A stretch of 6,830 bases of DNA, from positions 1 to 6,830 of the forward strand of contig JBFMFE010000067.1 in assembly GCA_040752295.1 (NCBI GenBank). The letters are read 5' to 3'. Shown here piece by piece: positions 1 to 5,438 of the stretch; position 1 is the first letter of the stretch, and each line of letters begins with the position of its first letter. This DNA comes from JBFMFE01 sp040752295 (GTDB lineage: Bacteria > UBP15 > UBA6099 > JBFMBQ01). The translations under genes were made by a program, and so were the position numbers. The notes beneath the pieces are model-generated. The model was not told the DNA's origin and did not search any database. It saw only the letters and a program-made list of their open reading frames with translations.

Positions 1-1
1 G

Positions 2-121
2 ACGGTTCCTCACGTCTTCGTCGGCGTGGGCGCCCTGATGGGAGGGGTTTACTGGATTATCGAGCGCCGCATGGAAATTCAGAAAGCGAACAACCGCGCG
101 GAAGATAAGAAAAACGAATAA
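2..121 (+). CDS. C-terminal end of a membrane-anchored protein, probably HybA-like Fe-S subunit (5' end outside window)
   Basis: An open frame enters from the left edge and stops at TAA 119-121, giving 39 visible residues. They contain one hydrophobic segment (HVFVGVGALMGGVYWII) followed directly by ERR and a highly charged tail rich in K, E, D and N. This is the pattern of a single C-terminal membrane anchor with the tail in the cytoplasm and the bulk of the protein outside. HybA-type periplasmic ferredoxins of the Hyb hydrogenase family end this way and are commonly encoded next to HybB. The next gene here is a clear HybB homologue, 27 bp downstream on the same strand. No iron-sulfur motif lies inside the window, so the HybA identity rests on context. 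Another small membrane subunit of the same complex is possible. Confidence 0.6.
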   Translation, partial: TVPHVFVGVGALMGGVYWIIERRMEIQKANNRAEDKKNE

Positions 122-148
122 GACGCGAGAGGAGCGAACGGGGAAAAC

Positions 149-1948
149 ATGACAAGGTCAGCGAAAGTAAAAACGATACTCTGGTTCATATGCGGATGGG
201 CGGCGGTGATCGCGGCGGCGCGCATGCTGCGCGGGCTGGGCGCGACGACCGCGCTGTCGGACAAGACCCCGTGGGGTCTCTGGATAGGGTTCGACGTGGT
301 GTCGGGGGTCGCCCTCGCCGCCGGCGGATTCGTCGTCGCCGCGGCGGTCTACATTTTCCACCGCGGAAAATACCACGAAATCGCCAGACCTGCGGTGCTG
401 ACGGCGTTCCTCGGCTACGGCGCGGTGATCGTCGGGCTGATCTTCGACATCGGACTGCCGTGGAACATCTGGCACCCGATGGTGATGTGGCAGCACCACT
501 CCGCGCTGTTCGAGGTCGCATGGTGCGTAATGCTTTACTTCACCGTGCTCGCACTCGAATTCAGCCCGGCTCTCTTCCAGAACTCGAAATTCCAGGGGAT
601 TTACAGGTCCCTCAAAAACCTGACCGTCCCTCTGGTCATACTCGGAATCATACTGTCCGTCCTTCACCAGTCCTCGCTCGGCACGCTTTTCGTGATAATG
701 CCGCACCGCATCCATTCCCTTTTCTACAGCCCGATACAAAACGTGCACTTTCTGATCTCCGCGATCGCCCTGGGGCTGCTGATGGTGATGTTCGAGCACC
801 ACGTCACCGCCTGGCTCTACGAGCGCGGATCGGACGCGAAGCTGATGGAGGGTCTCGGCAGGGCGGCTGCCGCCGTGCTCGCCGTTTACTTTGCGCTGAA
901 GATCGGCGACCTTGCCGTCCGAGGCGACCTCGACCTTATCGCCGAAGGGAGCGCGGCGGGCAGCCTGTTCATAGTGGAGATGGCGCTCGCCGCCGTCATC
1001 CCGGCGGCGCTGCTCGCTGTCCCGGGCGTGAGGGCGACCGCCGGCGGACAGGTGACCTGCGCCTCTATCGGAATATCGGGGATGGTTCTCAACAGGCTCA
1101 ACGTCAGCGGTCTGAGCATGGTCGGCGTCACAGGCTCGCTGTACGCGCCGTCGTGGATGGAACTGTCGGTTTCCGCGGGCATCGTCGCCGCCGCCGCCCT
1201 GGTCTTCTTTTTCGTGATGGAGAACTTCCCCGTCCACGAAGAGCACGCGGCGGGACCGGCGGACGAAAAGGGAGCGGACGAAGACAACCTCGAAATCGTG
1301 AGGTTCGACCTGCCCGGCTTCGACGGGTCCACGGGCGTATGGATGGGCGATCACGCGCTCGCGGCGCGCAGGCGCTATTCCTTCGCCTTCATCCTCGCCG
1401 TCGCCCTGTGTTTCGCCTTCCTTCCGAAAAGCGCCGTCCGCGGGCTGGCCGAGTCGCTCGCCACGCCCGTCGCGCGTCCGACATACAGGGGAAATCTGTT
1501 TGTCCTCGACGGCGACCGCGCGGGAAAGAGCGCGCCGTTCGATCACGAGCGGCATAGGAAACTCGCGGGCGGAGAAAACGCCTGCGGCGCCTGCCATCAC
1601 ATGAACGCGCCGCCCGAAAAAACCACCCCCTGCCGCGTCTGCCATGCCGACATGTACCTGAAAACCGACATATTCAGGCACGTTTACCATCAGGAGAAAC
1701 TGGGCGGCAACACCTCATGCGCAAAGTGCCACGCGGACGGCGCCTTGAAAGTGGACGTTAAAAAGACGTGCAACAGCTGCCACGAGGAGCACGGGAACAT
1801 GTTCGCCGAGCGCCCCCAGGCGACCAGGATGAAGGCGCCGGGCTACAAAGACGCCATGCACGGCGGCTGCATCCCCTGCCACAAGGAAAAAGCGGTGGAG
1901 ACCGGAAAGCCCGACCTTGGCGTTTGCTCAACCTGCCATTACAAATGA
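149..1948 (+). CDS. hybB: HybB/NrfD-family quinone-linked membrane subunit fused to a C-terminal hexaheme cytochrome c domain
   Basis: The 599-residue protein is HybB-like over residues 1-358, about the whole length of E. coli HybB (roughly 390 aa). Recognisable HybB stretches are PWGLWIGFDV (41-50), YIFHRGKYH (68-76), ALEFSPALF (135-143), LHQSSLG (172-178) and PSWMELSVSAG (334-344). This family is an integral membrane subunit that exchanges electrons with (mena)quinone for a periplasmic enzyme such as [NiFe] hydrogenase. Residues 359-408 form an acidic hydrophilic loop ending in ARRRY, then an extra membrane helix (about 410-426) leads to a domain with six CxxCH heme sites at C479, C495, C524, C541, C574 and C593. 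Extra histidines (H466, H469, H484, H511, H514, H548, H571) could be distal ligands, as in class III cytochromes. The positive charge before the last helix places the hemes in the periplasm. The start ATG 149 is preceded by a GAGAGGAG at 127-134, a rather long spacing. The fusion would let quinol electrons pass straight to multiheme carriers. The partner enzyme lies outside the window. Confidence 0.9.
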   Translation: MTRSAKVKTILWFICGWAAVIAAARMLRGLGATTALSDKTPWGLWIGFDVVSGVALAAGGFVVAAAVYIFHRGKYHEIARPAVLTAFLGYGAVIVGLIFDIGLPWNIWHPMVMWQHHSALFEVAWCVMLYFTVLALEFSPALFQNSKFQGIYRSLKNLTVPLVILGIILSVLHQSSLGTLFVIMPHRIHSLFYSPIQNVHFLISAIALGLLMVMFEHHVTAWLYERGSDAKLMEGLGRAAAAVLAVYFALKIGDLAVRGDLDLIAEGSAAGSLFIVEMALAAVIPAALLAVPGVRATAGGQVTCASIGISGMVLNRLNVSGLSMVGVTGSLYAPSWMELSVSAGIVAAAALVFFFVMENFPVHEEHAAGPADEKGADEDNLEIVRFDLPGFDGSTGVWMGDHALAARRRYSFAFILAVALCFAFLPKSAVRGLAESLATPVARPTYRGNLFVLDGDRAGKSAPFDHERHRKLAGGENACGACHHMNAPPEKTTPCRVCHADMYLKTDIFRHVYHQEKLGGNTSCAKCHADGALKVDVKKTCNSCHEEHGNMFAERPQATRMKAPGYKDAMHGGCIPCHKEKAVETGKPDLGVCSTCHYK

Positions 1949-1950
1949 GG
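1947..1950 (+). promoter_or_regulatory. Ribosome binding site deciding the RR1 start
   Basis: GAGG overlaps the TGA stop of the hybB-like gene and sits 8 bases before TTG 1959. An in-frame TTG at 1917 inside hybB would give 14 more residues, but those lack a comparable site and precede the receiver fold. TTG 1959 is therefore preferred. The arrangement implies translational coupling to hybB. Confidence 0.6.
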
Positions 1951-1958
1951 TTGATATT

Positions 1959-2402
1959 TTGACGCTTGAAAAGGGCGAAAAGGCTTTCTCGAAGGGTAGG
2001 GTCCTCGTCGTGGACGATGAGCCTGACATCGTGGAGTATCTCACAACGCTGCTCCAGGAGAACGGCTACGAGACGGAACACGCGGGAGACGCCGATGAAG
2101 GCATGCTGAAAACCCGCGGGTTTTCGCCCCACCTGATATGCATGGACATCATGATGCCGAAAAAGACCGGGCTTGCGATGCTCAGGACGTTGAGACGCGA
2201 CCCCGGACTGCGGCAAATCCCGGTGATGCTCGTCACCGCGTTCGGCAAAACCAGCGATTTTTCATTCGTGCAATTGAAGGAACTCGTCGCCGGCGAAGGC
2301 ATGACGCCGCCGGATGCCTGCATGGAAAAGCCGATTGACAGAAACCTTTTTATCGAGACCGTCGGGAGGCTGATTGGAAAAGGCGCGGAGGCGCGGCGAT
2401 GA
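1959..2402 (+). CDS. Single-domain response regulator (RR1, CheY-like receiver)
   Basis: From TTG 1959 the product is 147 residues and consists almost entirely of one receiver domain (residues 13-140). Visible phosphorylation residues are the acidic pair D19-D20 (VLVVDDEPD), the acceptor D63 (CMDIMMP), the switch threonine T93 (LVTA) and the lysine K124 (MEKPI). No DNA-binding or enzymatic output domain follows, so the protein probably acts by protein contact or phosphotransfer. The distance from T93 to K124 is 31 residues against 22 in E. coli CheY, so the segment around helix 4 is enlarged. The second regulator at 4857-5375 shares this enlargement and the MPKK(S/T)G motif. RR1 begins 10 bp after hybB and its stop overlaps the kinase start as ATGA, so it is the likely partner of that kinase. 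The family assignment is firm and the target is unknown. Confidence 0.92.
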   Translation: MTLEKGEKAFSKGRVLVVDDEPDIVEYLTTLLQENGYETEHAGDADEGMLKTRGFSPHLICMDIMMPKKTGLAMLRTLRRDPGLRQIPVMLVTAFGKTSDFSFVQLKELVAGEGMTPPDACMEKPIDRNLFIETVGRLIGKGAEARR

Positions 2403-3916
2403 TCAGCCGGGAACTGAAAAACTGGGTCCGGGAAAAGCTGTTTCTGCACGTCCCCGTGAACATCGCCGTCATAGACCCGGAGTTCCGCGTCGTCGAGGCG
2501 AACGACGCTTTCGAAAAAACCTTCGGGGAATGGGAAAACCGGCGCTGCTTCGAAGTGTACAAGGGTTTCACCCGTCCGTGCCCGGAATGCCGGGCGGCAA
2601 AGACCTTCTCCGACGGGGCGGCGCGCATAAACCAGGAGATCGGCATAGACAGATCGGGCAACCCCATCCGGTATCTGGTACACCTTTTCCCTCTCGTCCG
2701 CCGGAGCGACGGCGCGATCCCCTACGTCATCGAAATGAGCACCGACACAACGCTGTTGAGCGAACTGCAGGAGAGATATCACGTGCTTTTCGACAAAACC
2801 CCGTGTTATATAGCCATAATAGACCGTGAATTCCGCGTGGTTCAGGCAAACCGCAGGTTCCGCGACACCTTCGGCGACCCATCGGGGCGTTTCTGCTACC
2901 AGATGTACAAGCACAGAGACGAAAAATGCGGGAACTGCCCGGCTGAACTCGTCTTCACGACCGCACACGAACAGTCCGCGAGCCAGGTCGGACTGGACAA
3001 GGACGGCGTCCAGACCCATTACATAGTCAACGCCACACCCCTCACCAGGACTCCCATCGGCGAAGTGGAGACCGTCATGGAAATCTCCTTCGACGTTACG
3101 CGCACGCGCCTTCTCGAATCGCAGCTTAAACAGATCGAGGAGGAAAAAATCGCCGCCGAGCGCCTCGCCGCCGTGGGACAAACCGTGTCGGGACTCGCCC
3201 ACGGGATAAAAAACATTGTGACCGGACTCGAGGGCGGGCTTTACGTTCTGCGGACAGGTTTCAAAAAAAGCGACGTGGAAAAAATCCGCAAAGGGCTGGA
3301 AATGCTGGACGGAAACATAGCCAGGATATCCCACTTCGTGAAGGAATTCCTCAACTTCGCGAGGGGAAAGAAACCGGAAGTCAGAATGACAAATCCGAAC
3401 GCGATCGCGCGCGAGGTCCACGCCCTCTACCATGAGGCGGGGAAAAACGAGGAAATCGAAGTGGCGCTCGAAATGAACGAAGACATCGCCGACGCCCCCC
3501 TCGACCCGGACGGCATCCACGCCTGCCTCGCCAACCTCGTCTCCAACGCGCTCGATGCGTGCCAGATGAGCGACAGAAAGAAGAGGCTTGTAACGATTCG
3601 CACGCTCGAACGCGACGGAACTATAATCTACGAAGTCTCGGACAACGGGATCGGCATGGACGCCGAGGTGAAAAAGAAAGTGTTCACCAGTTTCTTCAGC
3701 ACGAAAGGCTCACACCAGGGAACCGGCATAGGTCTCCTCATAACGAGAAAGATCGTCCAGGAGCACGGCGGCGCCGTCTCCATTGATTCCACCAGGGGAA
3801 AAGGCTCCACGTTCAGGCTCGAGCTGCCGCGGAGCAGGCTTCCGAAACCGGAAAAAGAGGAAGCCGCAAACAGGATAGGGTGCAGGGAGCAGGGGGCAGG
3901 GTGTGAAAAACAGTAA
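2399..3916 (+). CDS. Soluble histidine kinase with two cysteine-bearing PAS domains
   Basis: The product has 505 residues with no membrane segment or signal peptide, so it senses in the cytoplasm. Two PAS domains (about 15-118 and 127-236) have matching motifs: VIDPEFRVVEAN and IIDREFRVVQAN, then a cysteine triad C50/C61/C64 in the first and C166/C177/C180 in the second, with identical C-x10-C-x2-C spacing. A coiled linker (236-256) leads to the dimerisation and phosphoacceptor region with H268 in LAHGIKN. The acidic residue that usually follows this histidine is replaced by glycine. The ATP-binding domain has N383 (NLVSNALDA), DNGIGM (415-420), an F box (FTSFFSTK) and GTGIGL (441-446). GGAGG at 2387-2391 precedes ATG 2399, which overlaps the RR1 stop. 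The last 25 or so residues, after LELPRS, are encoded by G-rich repeat-like DNA and look added rather than ancestral. The kinase is expected to phosphorylate RR1 and perhaps RR2. The ligand is unknown; the cysteines suggest metal, Fe-S or thiol redox sensing. Confidence 0.93.
   Translation: MISRELKNWVREKLFLHVPVNIAVIDPEFRVVEANDAFEKTFGEWENRRCFEVYKGFTRPCPECRAAKTFSDGAARINQEIGIDRSGNPIRYLVHLFPLVRRSDGAIPYVIEMSTDTTLLSELQERYHVLFDKTPCYIAIIDREFRVVQANRRFRDTFGDPSGRFCYQMYKHRDEKCGNCPAELVFTTAHEQSASQVGLDKDGVQTHYIVNATPLTRTPIGEVETVMEISFDVTRTRLLESQLKQIEEEKIAAERLAAVGQTVSGLAHGIKNIVTGLEGGLYVLRTGFKKSDVEKIRKGLEMLDGNIARISHFVKEFLNFARGKKPEVRMTNPNAIAREVHALYHEAGKNEEIEVALEMNEDIADAPLDPDGIHACLANLVSNALDACQMSDRKKRLVTIRTLERDGTIIYEVSDNGIGMDAEVKKKVFTSFFSTKGSHQGTGIGLLITRKIVQEHGGAVSIDSTRGKGSTFRLELPRSRLPKPEKEEAANRIGCREQGAGCEKQ
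3863..3887 (+). repeat. Left copy (A) of an imperfect direct repeat bracketing the toxin-antitoxin pair
   Basis: These 25 bp inside the kinase 3' end match 4773-4797 at 19 of 25 positions without gaps. The best core is ACAGGATA-x-GGTG-xx-GGG (15 of 18). Five of the six differences are transitions, as expected for a decayed copy. The offset between copies is 910 bp. Sparser matches continue for about 25 bp downstream at the same offset. Confidence 0.55.
3878..3901 (+). other. G-quadruplex-type motif at the 3' end of the kinase gene
   Basis: Four G runs (3878-3880, 3885-3887, 3892-3896, 3899-3901) are separated by loops of 4, 4 and 2 bases on the coding strand, 12 bp before the kinase stop codon at 3914. 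The pattern meets the usual G3+N1-7 definition. The sequence consists of near-repeats of GCAGGGA and encodes the odd tail CREQGAGCEK. Folding in vivo is not shown. Confidence 0.45.
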
Positions 3917-4147
3917 ATGTTTAACCAGGTGAAGCATTAAAAGGGGAATCTAAAATGATGAATGTCCAATCTAAAAGTAGATACTTTTCCCTGTCTCCGC
4001 GCTATCCGTGTTCCCTGCATTTTCATCGTATTTTATGAAACCATGCGGTCCATTCTCAGCACGGGCTTTTTGCACGGGAGTCGTGAAGGAATCCGCGGGT
4101 ATTCCTTACTTACCGGCCTGGAGTTAAAATATACGCGGTGATGGAAC
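3917..4147. other. Intergenic gap between kinase and antitoxin genes, with repeat fragments and a palindrome
   Basis: No convincing gene lies in these 231 bp. The part around 3954-3973 (ATGATGAATGTC and following) resembles the AT-rich half of the 92-bp terminal repeat read on the minus strand. Bases 3973-3988 form a 7+7 palindrome AAAAGTA-GA-TACTTTT, which could be an operator or a weak hairpin but lacks a T tract after it. GCACGGG occurs twice, at 4059-4065 and 4072-4078. A TAAAAT at 4125-4130 could be the -10 box for the antitoxin gene, though no good -35 box is paired with it. Confidence 0.4.
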
Positions 4148-4360
4148 ATGACGACGAAAGAAAAGATATTTAAGACGATTGACGAGATTCCCGAGGATAG
4201 ATATCCCGATCTGTTCGAAGTGGTGGAAGATTTCAAGAAGAGATCCGCAGAAAAAAAATGCGGGAAATGGACTCGCTTTGCAGGCATCCTGACAGATGAA
4301 GAAGCCGATGCGATGCTTGCCGTAATCGAGGATACGTGCGAGCGAATTGACTATGAGTAA
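4148..4360 (+). CDS. Small antitoxin of a VapBC-type toxin-antitoxin pair
   Basis: This 70-residue acidic protein begins with a short helical region (IDEIPEDRYPDLFEVVEDFKKR, about 11-32), followed by a basic stretch (KKCGKW) and a C-terminal acidic helix (LTDEEADAMLAVIEDTCERIDYE, 48-70). Small proteins with an amphipathic N-terminal helix pair and an LTDEEA..ML-type tail are frequent partners of PIN-domain toxins. The tail would wrap the toxin and block its active site. No classical AbrB or ribbon-helix-helix DNA-binding motif is obvious, so autoregulation cannot be inferred. ATG 4148 is preceded by GGTGA 6 bases upstream. The stop codon lies inside the toxin gene (8-bp overlap), which couples translation and is typical of these modules. 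The role is inferred mainly from its partner. Confidence 0.8.
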   Translation: MTTKEKIFKTIDEIPEDRYPDLFEVVEDFKKRSAEKKCGKWTRFAGILTDEEADAMLAVIEDTCERIDYE

Positions 4361-4742
4361 AGAAATTGCGCTTGACACAAGCGTCCTCGTCCCATACTTT
4401 AGAAATGACTCCGGAATCGTCAGTCGTTTGGAAAACATTGACATCATCTCTATTCCTTTTTTTGTAATCGGCGAGATGATGATAGGTTTTTCCTATACCG
4501 TTCCTTCCGATAAAGCCAGAAGGGAGTTCGAGGCTTTCCTGACCCATGCGAATATTCTTGTATGCAATAGGAACGTCGCTGACGAATACGGTGAGATTTT
4601 CGCCGACTTGAATAGAAAAGGGTATTTGATCCCCACAAACGACATCTGGATCGCCGCCTGCTGCCTTGCGGCAGGTGTGCCGCTTGCCACAAGGGACAAC
4701 CACTTTTTGAGAATCTCCAATCTCAGAATTGAGATGTGGTAG
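4353..4742 (+). CDS. vapC: PIN-domain ribonuclease toxin, VapC-like
   Basis: From ATG 4353 the product is 129 residues, a normal VapC length. All four acidic residues of a PIN active site are in place: D8 (ALDTSVLV), E41 (VIGEMMIGF), D97 (TNDIWIAA) and D115 (ATRDNHF). They bind Mg2+ or Mn2+ for RNA cleavage, so the toxin appears intact and active. An in-frame TTG at 4347 would add two residues; the ATG is preferred because it sits within ATGAGTAA overlapping the antitoxin stop. VapC enzymes typically cut tRNA or rRNA and arrest growth when the antitoxin is lost. The target of this one cannot be read from sequence. Codon use and base composition are visibly more AT-rich than the flanking respiratory and lpxK genes, which suggests acquisition by transfer. 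Confidence 0.92.
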   Translation: MSKEIALDTSVLVPYFRNDSGIVSRLENIDIISIPFFVIGEMMIGFSYTVPSDKARREFEAFLTHANILVCNRNVADEYGEIFADLNRKGYLIPTNDIWIAACCLAAGVPLATRDNHFLRISNLRIEMW

Positions 4743-4772
4743 TCCAAATCCTTACTGAATGTTATCTTCAAA

Positions 4773-4797
4773 GTTGCAGACAGGATATGGTGTGGGG
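4773..4797 (+). repeat. Right copy (B) of the imperfect direct repeat bracketing the toxin-antitoxin pair
   Basis: This copy matches 3863-3887 at 19 of 25 positions and begins 31 bp after the vapC stop. It is followed by G- and A-rich text (4798-4841, including GGTTCAAGGTTGCAAGTTC) that also looks like low-complexity intergenic repeat and leads into the RR2 ribosome binding site. Confidence 0.55.
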
Positions 4798-4841
4798 GAA
4801 CAGGTTCAAGGTTGCAAGTTCAGAAGAGACGGAAAGGGAGC

Positions 4842-4850
4842 GGAGAGGAG
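4842..4850 (+). promoter_or_regulatory. Strong ribosome binding site for RR2
   Basis: GGAGAGGAG lies 6 bases before ATG 4857. The frame stays open back to the vapC stop and contains a TTG at 4812, but the extra 15 residues it would add (QVQKRRKGSGEEKE) are low-complexity and precede the receiver fold. ATG 4857 is therefore chosen. Confidence 0.7.
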
Positions 4851-4856
4851 AAAGAG

Positions 4857-5375
4857 ATGAGCGCCGAGGAGAAGAAACTGATACTTGTGGTTGACGACGA
4901 ACCGGACGTGAGGACGTTTTTCGAGACGGCGCTGCTTGACGCCGGGTTCGACGTTGTGACGGCGGGCGATGGTGAGGAAGCCCTCGAACTGGTGAAAAAA
5001 CGCGCGCCGGACCTCGTCTCGCTCGACCTCGTGATGCCAAAGAAGTCGGGGGTCGTGTTTTTACATGAAATGCGCAGAAACAGGAAATGGTCGGCGATAC
5101 CGGTCCTCATCGTAACCGCTCACGCCAGAGACGAAATGGGTAGCAGGGACCTGGACCGGGCTATGAAGTCTCGCTCGATTTCGGGACCGGGAATCTATCT
5201 CGAAAAGCCCGTGACGCCGCGCAAATACGTTGACAGCATAAGAAGAATGTTGAACATGGAGGTAACGGAGGGCGAGGAGGAGGCGGCGGCGCTGAAGGAA
5301 AAACTGTCAGACCAGTTGAAAGGGGCGGACGCGGAGACGCTTAAAAAGATGCTCGACGTGCTGAAGGGGGAATGA
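4857..5375 (+). CDS. Single-domain response regulator (RR2) with helical C-terminal extension
   Basis: The product is 172 residues. The receiver spans about residues 7-133 with D13-D14 (LVVDDEPD), acceptor D57 (LDLVMPKKSG), T88 (LIVTAH) and K117 (LEKPVTP), so it should be phosphorylatable. The T88-K117 distance of 29 residues is longer than in CheY (22), as in RR1, and both carry the MPKK(S/T)G and IPV(M/L)(L/I)VTA motifs. They look like paralogues or members of one subfamily. After the receiver come about 40 charged residues (EGEEEAAALKEKLSDQLKG..., 138-172) likely to form helices, with no known output fold. RR2 is separated from the RR1-kinase pair only by the toxin-antitoxin insert and may have been the third gene of that operon. 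It converges on lpxK with a 63-bp gap. Confidence 0.92.
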   Translation: MSAEEKKLILVVDDEPDVRTFFETALLDAGFDVVTAGDGEEALELVKKRAPDLVSLDLVMPKKSGVVFLHEMRRNRKWSAIPVLIVTAHARDEMGSRDLDRAMKSRSISGPGIYLEKPVTPRKYVDSIRRMLNMEVTEGEEEAAALKEKLSDQLKGADAETLKKMLDVLKGE

Positions 5376-5438
5376 AGTTGATTCAAGTGCAAAAAGTGCA
5401 GGGCGAAAGGAGGGTAAAAGGAATATCGTGTGAATCTT
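5376..5438. other. Convergent intergenic gap between RR2 and lpxK
   Basis: These 63 bp hold A- and G-rich text (ATTCAAGTGCAAAAAGTGCAGG and following) similar in style to the region upstream of RR2. A small hairpin, TGTGAA-TCT-TTCACA at 5429-5443, overlaps the lpxK stop codon. It has no flanking T tract on the plus strand and only a distant, interrupted one on the minus strand, so it is not a convincing terminator. Confidence 0.3.

Noticed and set aside
190..1557. A 455-codon plus-strand frame within the hybB gene
   Set aside because: It is an arginine-rich out-of-frame shadow with no domain. The frame at 149-1948 explains the region.
158..1690. A 510-codon open frame on the minus strand across the hybB gene
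   Set aside because: It is antisense to a gene with unmistakable HybB and CxxCH motifs. Its translation is rich in R, D, E, H and G with no recognisable domain, as expected for a shadow frame in GC-rich DNA.
2066..3520. A 484-codon minus-strand frame over RR1 and the kinase
   Set aside because: It lies antisense to two well-supported genes. The translation has no motif and owes its length to codon bias.
3955..4038. A 27-residue ORF with an AAGGGGA site 7 bases upstream
   Set aside because: The ORF starts in a repeat fragment and its translation has no recognisable feature. The purine-rich site alone is not enough to call a gene.
4059..4078. Direct repeat GCACGGG x2 as a toxin-antitoxin operator
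   Set aside because: A 7-bp GC-rich word recurring once is weak evidence. It is also the complement of CCCGTGC in the terminal repeat, so it may be repeat residue.
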